Shown: one piece after another, positions 50,537-61,300 of the stretch
Numbering within the stretch: the stretch's first letter is position 1
How the letters are laid out: every line of letters starts with the position of its first letter
Origin: Lateolabrax maculatus
Taxonomy: Eukaryota > Chordata > Actinopteri > Acropomatiformes > Lateolabracidae
Length of the DNA stretch: 64,000 bases
Assembly: GCA_031216445.1 (NCBI GenBank)
Contig: CM062214.1
Location: 5,852,001 to 5,916,000 of the forward strand
Direction of reading: 5' to 3'
Made by a program: the position numbers and the translations under genes
Notes under the pieces: model-generated
Database searches by the model: none
Seen by the model: only the letters and a program-made list of their open reading frames with translations
Told to the model about the DNA's origin: nothing

Positions 50537-51037
50537 ATACTTCTCCACCATGGGAACTGAACTCTTTCCATTGGGGAAAATATGTAACTTAACTGATATA
50601 TTTTAGACTTTTCTTTGGATGGATCCAGAGACTGTTTATATTCAGTTTTTCTTTCTTTCATGTGTATTGATATTTGAGTCATAAAACAGCAAATGTCAGT
50701 GAAACATTTTGTACTCTAAAGTGTGAGATAATGGAAAATGATGGTTTCTCTCTGTGTAAATGTATTGTGACTGTTTTGATACAGTACCACTTTGTCTCTG
50801 TGGATTTATTCATTTAAAAGTTTCTTTGTTGTTTTTTTAATATGAAGTCATTTATTTATTAGTCAATAACATAGTATTATTGTCATAAAGCCCACAGGAA
50901 CATCACATAATAGTTTTACTCTGACCACAGTATTAAAATATCAACTCATCCTGACACAAAAAGTAATATCCATGAAAAACTGTTGGCATCATTATGTATA
51001 ATTCCATCATTATGAGGATCCAATTATTTTTTGGAAA

Positions 51038-51043
51038 AATAAA
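51038..51043 (+). terminator. wt1: Candidate distal polyadenylation signal of wt1
   Basis: AATAAA in the context GGAAAAATAAAACTT. Use of this site would include the Pumilio-type motifs in the mRNA. Confidence 0.4.
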
Positions 51044-51060
51044 ACTTCCCTGAAGTTACA

Positions 51061-53050
51061 GTACCTTCTGAAAAACAAAAAGTCCTGAAATGAAATATGC
51101 ATTCTAAGTCTATACGTCAGCTGACCTTGACCAAGGTTCCCTCCCGCAACACACACAAGAGGGTTTTATCCTTCAGTCCAGTTTAATCCTGCCCTGTTTG
51201 GGACTAAAACCACACTTTCGACTTTTAAAAGCTGAATTAAAACATTACTAGACAGCAGGTTTGGGAGTGACAAGACAAAGGGACGGAGTTAAAGAAGCTC
51301 TACTGCGTGCACTCTGTCAGACACAAGCAGTTGCACAACCAGCACACACACATACACGCAGTACAGTACAGTACCATCCACTTTCCTCTCTTTATCTCTC
51401 ACCAGATTCCTTGTTGCATTCCTTGGCTCTGCTCGCTGAAAAAAAGGAGCAGTAAAGGCAGATAAAAATGAACGTGTTTTCTTTCAGCCTCTCTTAACTC
51501 CCTTCTCTCATCCCTCCTTGTCCAGCTTCTTTCTTAGCTTGAAACCTGCTGTTTTGTTATTCGCCCCCTTTGCGAGCTTCAGCTTCACAGCAACTTCTGA
51601 CAATACTTCTTTAGGATGGAATGTGAGATCAGTGGGTTGACGGTCAACAGTCCACTCGCTACATACGTGAAAACTATAACTCACAACTTTAAAATGGACT
51701 CGACCAACAGCCAGCGCAGTGTTTATGGAGAGAGAGAGAGAGAACGCGGCAGAGCAGAAAACAGAGACAGAGACAGATTGAAGCAGAGATGGATAAAGAC
51801 AGATACAGCAATGTTTCTTTTGTGAACTTTTATCATAAGTTTAGCCAAAGTGTTAGTGTAAATCAGACAACGTGTCCGATTCCCTCGGTGGAAATCCCCT
51901 GAAACTCCCCAGGGCTCTTGTGCTATATCTCAGCTGTCGGACAAGGCCTATATCTCTCATCTCTCTCCGCTGTGTGTGTGTGTGTTTCGGTGTTTCATCT
52001 CTGTCCCAGCCTCATGCCGCTGAAGGCCTTTGAAGCGAGATAGCTGGTCAGTGTAACTAGTTTTGTCCACTTTCAGTAGTCACATTAGACGCTGTATCTA
52101 AATGTTCTACTTAGAGCAGATATAGACAACATGGATTAGGCCCCTTGCAAAGTACTGAGGCAAAGAAGTCACATCCTGAGGGCGCCAAGTACAGTGCATC
52201 AGCCCGCTTTGGTGCTCGACCTCAGGACATTTCTGCTCTAACTGTAGCCTGCAAGCAACTAGTTCAACCTGGTCTCAGATACAGCTTTGTAGCTGCTATA
52301 GAAATATACAAATAACAATGAATGCTGTTCTATTTAAGTCTCCAGTGAGCCAGCATGCTGAACACCAGCAAGGCCCTAGGTCTGAAGCAACTAAATGGAA
52401 TTCAGCCATCATTCATTTAATTTGCATGAATGTAACATGACACAATGTCTGCAGAAGAAAAGGCCTATTGACACATTTTTGAATATTTTCAAATATGATG
52501 GTATGATATTGTTTGCCTCATTTATATGACATGGTGCATACCTGAAGACCGGAAAGGGACAGATGAACTGTACTAAGTACAGAGTGGACAATGCTGATGG
52601 CTGTTGGTGATCACATTTTAATGAGGGAAAGTTTTGCCCCCTAGTGGGTTAAGCCAGCCATGCTGTTGGCAGTGCACTTGATGGGATGTCTCCCTCACGT
52701 TCCCCTGGTTTAAAAAAACAAACAATAAAAAGTCATGTTTAGTATCCAAAGCTGAGTAGAATGGACAAGTTGTTAGCAATGTCATTTTTAGAAGAAAGAC
52801 AAAAAAGGAGACCCAAATAAACAAAAACACAGCAACATTGTGAGAGAAAAAAAACAGCCCCAGAGTTGGAGAGAGAGAAAAGAAACTGGGGGAAAGATTA
52901 AAAAACAGAACCAAAAAAAAAGAAGAAGAACAAAAAAAGCCATCCTCTGTGGTCATGTTGTTCTGTGATCTGTGGACGCAGAAAAGGGAGATGATACTCT
53001 GGATATTTAGGTCCTGGTACGGCTCAGCACAACCCATTCCCCTGATGCTG

Positions 53051-53095
<45 letters not shown>

Positions 53096-55168
53096 TCACA
53101 CACACAAACACACACACACACACACACACTCACTCACACACACACACACACACACACACAGAGTGCTGGAAGTGCTCAGTGCAGTTTGTTTCTCAAGAGG
53201 CTGCATTCCTTCACTTGCTGTCAAAGACTCAAGTTGCTTCTAGAGGATAAAAAAATCTGTCATGAGTACAGCAAAGCCACAGCAGGAGAGATTACTATTA
53301 AAAAGTGCAGAGTCAGTACTGAGTAAACAGAAAATAAGCAAGAAAATACAATTAATTTAGCATTTTGTTGGTACTTGTCCTGTGATTTCTCATACTGGTG
53401 ACATCAACAACCTTATTTGAACCTCAGTAACTCATTAGTTGCATTTTTAGGGGACGGTTGGCAGCCTCTGCCAGCAGCTACTCTGGGTTTTTCATTTTGT
53501 GCCTCCGGGTTGGATTTGGAGGGAAATCTGTTTTATTGCTCTATATGGCACACAACAGGAAGAAAGTGATGTTCCTTCGGCCCAGACTGAGCTGAAGCTC
53601 TGACAGTTTCTGGCAGGGGTGGATGAAAGGAGTGAAAGGCGGATGGAAGAATCAGTTCCAACATGATTATCCTCTTCAGGAAAGCCAAGAGAACAACAGG
53701 GACTCCAAGAAATGGAGTGTAAGAGAAATGGGCTTTTATCATTGCTACATTTGGTCTAAGGTTGTAGATAAACTAGCAATAAATGTTTTAAAATTAAATA
53801 AAAATGACATGACCATGTTACACTTACTGCTTCTCTTCAATATTACCTGTGAGGTTTTGAATTGATTCTAAGATTTTATTGATTAAATATATTTAAACCA
53901 TAAAAATGGAAGCCTTAGATTAAATTGTTGGTTATGAGTTTTATTTTGCATCAAGCACATTACATATTTGTTTTTAAACTCATATAAAAAAAAGTGTGTT
54001 ATAAAAAATTGGCATTACAATTATGCATTTACGTACCTGTAAGTGTTTAGGACTGTAATTCTTACGCATATGAAAGCTGACGTGGAACATATGCAATTGT
54101 AAGTAATGGTAGTAGGCAAGCAAATGACACCCATGTCCAGTCCTTGAGTTTGAGTTGGAACAAGTTGTCAAGTTAAAGGCCCGAAACCCCCTAATTAGAC
54201 CTCTTCCGATGATGCAGTCAGATGGAAATTCCCATTCAAAAGGGTGAGACACTTCCTTTCAGAGTTCAATCTGATTGAACTTTGACAAGTCAAAGCAGCG
54301 CCAGGCTCTCCGATGTGCAGAGAGAGATGAGATGAGGTGGGACTGACTCCCCAGTCAGGAGGTCTTGTTGTCCATCACCTTTCTCTCCTGTCTCTCTCTT
54401 TGGTAAGACATTTGCAGGGAAAGAGGTCCTAAAGATGGTCAGTGGATTTTTACCTACTGATAAACAACAACAAAAAAAGAGAGAGAGAGCTGGTAGTGTC
54501 TATCTCCCCACTGGTGCAAGCGTTTTATCAAAATTAAGACTACATTTCCCATGAGGCTTGTCTTCTCTTCTGGAGATAACCTCTGGAAGGGGTTGGGCTG
54601 AAGAGCAGCTGACCTGTCTTGACCTTTTATGTCAAAGCATCACCTTTCAGTCAGCAGTGCAGGCTCACAGTCTTTGCTGGGAGTTAAAGGCTCATATTGT
54701 GTCCAGCGCTCACACTGCAGTGCAGGGTCGACCTCTGCCGCCACCTTGTGGTCGACCTGTGTCATCATCTTTAAAGGTGAAATATACTGTATGAATATTT
54801 CAGTCAGTAATTTTTTTTTTTTATGGCTTGGTTGTGTGTTCTGAGACAGGGGCGGACTCGGGCTGTCTGAGGGGCCGGGGCGAAAATAAAAGGGCCCCAG
54901 TGGCGTGTTGTGGGGCTCCCGCATGCATAAAGTGGTGATGCATTTATGGTGACACCATTTTAATAATAGTAAAATTAACAGTGCATATAGTACGCAGTGC
55001 ATTTTGATTATTTCCTATGAGCTTTGTGTGTTTTTTTTGTTTTTGTTTTTGTTTGATCACTTCTTTTGAAATACATTCGTGCATCTGTACCCACCTGACA
55101 GTTAAAGTACATCTTCGGGGTCATTTCTGACATATTTTACGCAGCCCATTAACTCAAAGTCATTTCCT
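51061..55168. other. Intergenic region between wt1 and the HERC gene
   Basis: About 4 kb with no gene I can support. It contains GA-rich and A-rich runs, an approximately 106-base CA tract (53055-53160), a poly-A-rich stretch (52840-52935) and a polypyrimidine/purine mix. ORFs here are short and low-complexity. Confidence 0.7.
53055..53160. repeat. Long interrupted (CA)n array with CTCACTCA interruptions
   Basis: CA runs are separated by two CTCACTCACA-type interruptions and one AAACA interruption. This gives a repeated CA-block/CTCACT pattern, suggesting local duplication within the microsatellite. Confidence 0.95.
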
Positions 55169-55181
55169 ACTTTCACTTTCC
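55169..55181 (-). promoter_or_regulatory. Interferon-stimulated response element (ISRE) of the HERC gene
   Basis: On the minus strand this reads GGAAAGTGAAAGT, matching the ISRE/IRF consensus GAAANNGAAA. It lies about 170 bases before the HERC ATG and just upstream of a TTTAAAA box. Two further GAAAC-GAAAC-type motifs with one-base spacing lie at 55231-55240 and 55292-55303. The arrangement suits an interferon-induced promoter; activity is inferred. Confidence 0.6.
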
Positions 55182-55190
55182 TGCGTGGTG

Positions 55191-55197
55191 TTTAAAA
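55191..55197 (+). promoter_or_regulatory. TATA-like box (TTTAAAA) of the HERC gene
   Basis: It lies about 10 bases downstream of the ISRE and about 155 bases upstream of the ATG. A start site near 55220-55230 would leave a 5' UTR of roughly 125 bases. Confidence 0.4.
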
Positions 55198-55351
55198 GGA
55201 ACAGCCCAGCTGACCCGCTGCCGTGTTGTCGTTTCGTTTCTCGCTGCTGTCTGTCTAGCTTTTGCTTTCCGCGGATTTTGCGCTCAGCTTAAGTTTCGTT
55301 TCCGAGAGATTAAAAGCCCGGCCGCCGGCCCCGAGCAGGCGCCGTGGCGGG

Positions 55352-58300
55352 ATGCTGTCGTGGGGAGAGGACGCGCTGCGGGGCTTCCGGCTCAGGGACG
55401 GCTCGGACGTGGACTGCGCGGCGGAGGAGCGGGTCCGGCGCGTGGACCTCGGATATCACGTCGCCGACCTGTCCGCGGCTCCGGGGCTGCTCGCCTTTGT
55501 CAAGAGGAACGGGAACGCGTTCGTCATCCGCACGAATGAGCGCAAGGATGGGACCAGAGTCAGAGGGAAACAGAGTGAGCATCGGTGTTTTTTCTTCTCG
55601 TCCTGCCAGTAGTTATAAAACAAGTTAACTCAACCTGTTACATGCGAAGCTCTGGGGAAAAAAAGGGAGTTTTTCTTATTTGCAGCAATGATGTCATGCC
55701 TGTAGGATATGAGCACCTGCATCCACTTCCAGCTGCTGTGTTTCTGTGTTCTTTCAGAGTTTGTGAAACATAAAGAGAAGATTCAGGCAGTGAGTTGTGG
55801 TGATGATGTGGTCACACTGCTGTCTGAGACAGGCAAAGTTCTCTGTGTGGACACAACTGGCCCTTACATTCCCAGGTGAAGAGAAACTTGTAGAAAGTTG
55901 TATGCTGTCAATCCGTGTCCTGGACTGCTGCCAGTCAGCTCTGATAACACAGTGCTTGATGTGTTTCTTGTGTTTCTTGTTCTCTCAGGCCCCTGGAAGC
56001 TTTGAGTAACATACCAGTGTCCCAGGTTGCTTGTGGGAGCCAGCATTCACTTGTCCTGACCAAAGGTACAGCAAAGTACAGTAAACTGCTGCAAATGTAC
56101 AAACTGAAAGGAGAAGTAAATCTGGTATGACTTTGGTTTTATGTGCCAACGTTTGAGTGTCAGAGCTTTCTGCCTCCACCCCAGAACAATGGACGATTAT
56201 ATTTGTGGTGTAATAACAAGGAGGTGTGTTACTGCTGATATTTTTATGTAATTTATAATATGTAATATGTATTTTTCATTTAAAAAGAAACTTTTCAGTG
56301 TTTCAGGGAGTTTTTGTGTGTGTAATTTGAGTGAACTGACCCTTTAAGAGTTTATTAGGACCCTCATTAATACCACAGGAGTAACTCACGGACCCTTTAC
56401 AACCCCAGGCAAAAAAACAAAACAACTAAAATCAACTCAGTAACCCTCCTCCAGCAGGAAATGATGTATGTATTCTTCTGGTTTCCACCTCGTACCGTTG
56501 TGGAGCTCACAAAGTCCTGGTGATTTCTCCACAGGTGGTCAGGTGTACACATGGGGCCAGGACTCCAGAGGCCAGCTGGGTCTGGGGAAGAGGAAGCTCG
56601 GCGCCAGTTCACCCCAACACCTCCGATCTCTGTCAGCGATCCCCCTGGTTCAGGTCGCTGCGGGGGGGGAGCAGAGCTTCGCCCTCTCTGTCTCTGGAGG
56701 TGTGATCGGCTGGGGCAGGAACGACTGTGGACAGCTCGGGCTGGGAGACACCACAGGTAACAAAGAGCACTCATTATGTCTATCATTTATGAGAATATAT
56801 AGTGTGTCTGTAACATGTGCAACTGAATGTGAATTTCTTCTCTATAGACAGACATACACCAACTTCTGTTCAATACCTGAACATGAAGAAAAGTGTTCAC
56901 ATTTCCTGTGGAAAGGACCACACTGCCATTTTGACAAAGGTTAGACAAAGAACACTGGTTACTGTTTATAATACAGAATTCCAGATTTGTACTGCCCTCA
57001 ATCATTCCTTAGTAAATACTCACAATGTTTTGTACCGTATTACTAGTGTTACTGGAACGCTTTTAAACAGTCATGTTGTAACCAGTCACCTAACACATTT
57101 TTATTGCTGGAAAAAAGGGTGCTTTCTACTGTATCTGCTAGACAGCAGACATTATAAAGAAAGATATTCTAATTTACTCACTAAATGACATCTATGTACA
57201 AACAGAATGATGGAATATGTTTTGAATGGTCTTGCGAACCCAAGGATCAATTTTTTCGTAAAAGCCCCTGTGGTGAAAATATTAATGTGTAAGTGTTTTT
57301 TGCAACAACAAAAGTAAGTGAACATACACATTAAACTGACCAACATTGTTAAACAGTCCCTTTTCACCAGTCTTAGATATCAGCTTAAAAGATTAAAAGT
57401 GTGTTCAGCACACACAAACCCTTTAGTGAGTTCAGTGAGACTGAACCAGAATAGTAAAGTTACAGGCCGTAAAACCAAAACAATGAGCTGAAATAATAAA
57501 ACACTCCATAGAGCTGAGGGTAACTGCAGCCTGGGATGATAATTCTCTGTGGGTTCGTCATTGCGAGCGACATCTTTCACATACAAGTAGTCTTTGGATC
57601 CATGGATAATATAAAAATATTTATTAGTGCAGCTTTAATTTAAGTGATTTAATTTACACTGTATGAAAAAAACAAAAAACACAATAAAAAACAAACTGAC
57701 TTCTTAGATCCCACAGATTTGTAAATGGAGAGTACAAAAATGATTGTGGGGCTTTAAACTACAGTGGTCTGGTTGCTTCCTCAGGGTGGTGTAGTGTTTA
57801 CATTTGGCTCTGGTCAGTATGGACAGCTTGGGCACAACTCATTCAGCGATGAACTACGTCCTCGGATTGTTGCAGAGCTCTGGGGGGCAAAGGTCACCGC
57901 GATTGCATGTGGACGGTACAGTATATCCTCTTTCATAATACAATAATTCTGAGCCTGTTTGGCTCATTATGTTCAGGCTATTTTGATGTTTTAACATTTT
58001 CCAGTTGTACCTCCACACCACAGCTTCTAATTTACTTCGTCTGGCAGTAATTTCAGAATCTTCCCTCTGCCAAGCAGGACCCATACAATCAACAAACAAA
58101 CCAAGGCAAAGGCATTTCACTGGCTGTAGTCTTTAAACTGTCAATAAAGCTTAAATTCATAGTTTTCTTTGTGGGAAGTACCTTGTAATATGTATATAGG
58201 GATTCAGAAATTCCAATGATGTTATAATTGTCTTTTAAAACCAGGGATGACTACTAAACTGTAACTTATAAACAGTGACAACCAAAAATGATGTCTTAAA

Positions 58301-61300
58301 GGCAATTTCACTTTATCAGGTATTGCAACAGGCCTGGAAGCCGATTCAATAAAATAATAAAAGGAAAAATAGTTACTCAGAGTATATTTATGTCTCTGAT
58401 GACAATAGAAATGTTGTTTGTCATATATTATCTACTCAGACACCACACATTAGTGTTGACACACTCCAAGAGGATCTACTCATTTGGGCGTGGAGAGCAA
58501 GGGCAGCTGGGACATGGGGAGGAGAGTCACCCGTCTGTGCCGCTGCCTGTTCAGCTGCCACAGGGTAACCACGTTTTTGTAATAAGTGAATTAGATAAGG
58601 TGAATGCATTGAATGATTTTATGAGGGACATTACATTTTTATGTTTTCATTATTATTATTATTATTATTCCAGACACAGCTGATGATCCTGAAATTAGAA
58701 ACATCTTCGCAGGAGAAAACTGTTCGTTTGCAACTTGCACGTCTAATGAGGTACCAACACAAATGCATACAGACAGACCATGATGGTGGGTGGTATAATG
58801 ATGTGAACATCAACCCAACCACGTTTCTTTCACAGGAAGTTCATGAGGAGTCAAACACCGACAGTGTCAGAAATGTAACCCAGCATTGTCTTGATGATGT
58901 GATTGACAAATGGACCTCTGAATGTGATTCAAAGTCATGGAAAAAGATAAAACAGTAAGTATAATGCAGTAGCAGCTTTTTTCAGTACGCAGTTCGTTTG
59001 ATGAATAGCTTGATGTTACAACTGAGATTATTCATTGGATCCAAAGCTTGTAACACTGTTTTCTCAGTGCAGTGGACTAAAAATGTTTAATCTTTACAGG
59101 GAAATCCACAGGATGTTTTCCTCTGCATCCTGTGTGAATAAAAGCTTCCTTGAGCGAAGGTAAACACATTACCCCATGCATGATCATCACTTCTTCTTAT
59201 CAGGGTGAATTACAACATTTATTGTTTAGCATCGCTAGCGACATGGCTCTACAGATGGCAATGAGGTCTAGTTAGTCCACCACTTTGGCCCAGACTTAAA
59301 TATCTCAACGACTATAGGATGGATTATGATGAAATATGGCAAATACGTTGATGATGATAAATCCTAATGACTGGCGATCCTCTGACTTCTTATTAGTGCC
59401 GTCATCAGGTCAAAAGTTCAGATTGTCCAGTACTTTGGTGGATAACAGCTGTGCTTTGTGTTCAGTGCTGAATAACAAACGTTATAAACATTATACCTGC
59501 TAAACATCAGCATGTAAGCATTGTCATTATGATCATGTTAGCATGCTGATGTTAGTATTTGTCTCAAAGCACCACTACCATAATTGCGGCCTTTTGTCTT
59601 TGTGTTTTTAGAAAAGATAAACATTTCCAGACCTCACCAAAGTACTCAGGCTTGAACTTGTCACTTGCACGACCTGCTTTCAAGAAACTGGTAAAAAAGG
59701 ACCAGGTTTTGGCAGAGGTATGTAACTGAAATGTATGTAATGTGGATGAAATGTTTTGTATTCTCAAAGTTATGCACACTGAATATCGGTGTCACTGTTC
59801 AAAATTGCATGGTGTGTCTATAATTACTCTCAAAACCTGCTAACTTTGCTAAAAAGGACAAAATAATCCTGATATTTTTCCCTCAAAGCACCAACGTGAA
59901 CATAGACTCTGCACTCTACGTACCTGAACCCGATTGTTGGTTGGTGACTGCAATCCTTTTCAAACCAACAGGTTGAGGCTGCTGTCCTGCACTTGCTTCC
60001 TTCCCTTGATAAGAAACCAGTGAGAGTGGAGGGGTTGAGGATCTACCTGCTTCTCAATGAGCTTCTGCATGTGATCCAGAAACACAAACCGCGACAAACC
60101 AGCACAAAGCTCGCCGAGGCGGTCGCTGCTTCTGTACTAGGCTTGTCTGCTGACAGCCTCCAGGTCATAGGTATTGTCACCACCACACATTTATCATCAG
60201 CATAATATCTTTATTTTTATCTTATTTTTGCTTTTTGCTGCAATAGTCATTCAATGTATTTACCTTCAGTAATTACCTCTATATAGAGTAGTTTGTATTG
60301 GTTGTCTGCAATATGCGAGCTGGATTGAGATTGCCTACCTATACACTAGGGATTTGTATGGGAAGCCGACGAGGTCATTATTAATCCCCTTGTTTATACA
60401 TCTGTTAATATAGTTTTATATCATCAGCTGGTGTTTTTATAAATGTTGTTGCAAAATATATGAATTCTTACTATTAATATGTCTCAAGGGTTTTAAAAAA
60501 ATGGCCAATTTGTTTTTAAATGCTTCAAAAACATGAGATCTACATTTCTGTAAATAATATTTTGCCAGCAGAATTAAAAAGTTTAAAAGATATTCAACCT
60601 TTTTGTCCTGCATAGAATTCCAAAAGCAATGTAACAATATTGGTTGAGATGTAGTTTTTTTTTAAGCACTTTTAATCTTTTAAATTTTATCGCAGATGCA
60701 CACTGGGGTTGTAGTGGCTGTACAGGATTGAGTTCAGATCCAACGGCACATGTGCAGGCACATGGAGTGTTGTTTAAAAACACCAGTGATATAAAACTAT
60801 ATTACCAGATGTATAAAACATCAAACTACAGGACCTTTGACCTCATCGGCTTTCCTTAGACTCCACAAGAAACGCTGCGTCCATGTAATCCTCTGTAATG
60901 TTATTTCATTGATAACAGCCTCACTCTATAGTGTTCACTCTCTTTACAGCATGTCAGAGCTGTATCAAGGTACTGCTAATGCAAATGGAATATCTCCTAC
61001 TGCTGCTTCACTTTAAAAGCATTCAACAGGCAAAACACAGGGAAGCTTGTTTCGTGTTGTTTCATTTTTTTCGGCAGTTGATCAATTTTAAATATTGTAG
61101 TAAGTAATGAAACAACAAGGAGCAGCCACAGTGAGCTGTTAGATTAAGGGCTGCAGATGACAGGCCGCTTACTGACAAAAATAATGTCTGCCAATCTCCA
61201 TGTCGTCCTCTTCAGGGAACTGGTGGTCTTCACTGTCGCCCTCCACCATGGTTAAACATGTTACGGTGTGGAAGCAGGCCCTCTCAATGATCCTGTCCTT

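Larger units (their letters stand above)
48826..51060 (+). other. wt1: wt1 3' UTR and downstream flank (extent uncertain)
   Basis: AATAAA hexamers occur at 49576-49581 (about 750 bases after the stop) and 51038-51043 (about 2.2 kb after it), so short and long 3' UTRs are both possible. The stretch 49143-49400 looks repeat-derived. The part 50000-50800 carries three Pumilio-type motifs. Short ORFs here are not supported. Confidence 0.5.
55758..58750 (+). other. herc6-like: RCC1-like propeller module of the HERC gene (exons 2-8)
   Basis: This covers residues about 75-355. Successive blades show VSCGDDVVTLL, VACGSQHSLVLTK-GGQVYTWGQ, VAAGGEQSFALS-GVIGWGRNDCGQLGLG, ISCGKDHTAILTK-VVFTFGSGQYGQLGH, IACGRHHTLVLT-IYSFGRGEQGQLGHG and a degenerate IFAGENCSF. 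The repeated CG-H and WG/FG-GQLG pattern is diagnostic of RCC1 repeats. Exon borders often fall at the blade junction. Confidence 0.9.

Noticed and set aside
60644..61215. Extra HERC exon between exons 12 and 13
   Set aside because: Exon 12 ends phase 1 and exon 13 starts phase 1 with continuous HERC-like sequence (SLQVI then GNWWSSL), so no exon is missing; the ORF at 60644-60859 has no phased splice sites.
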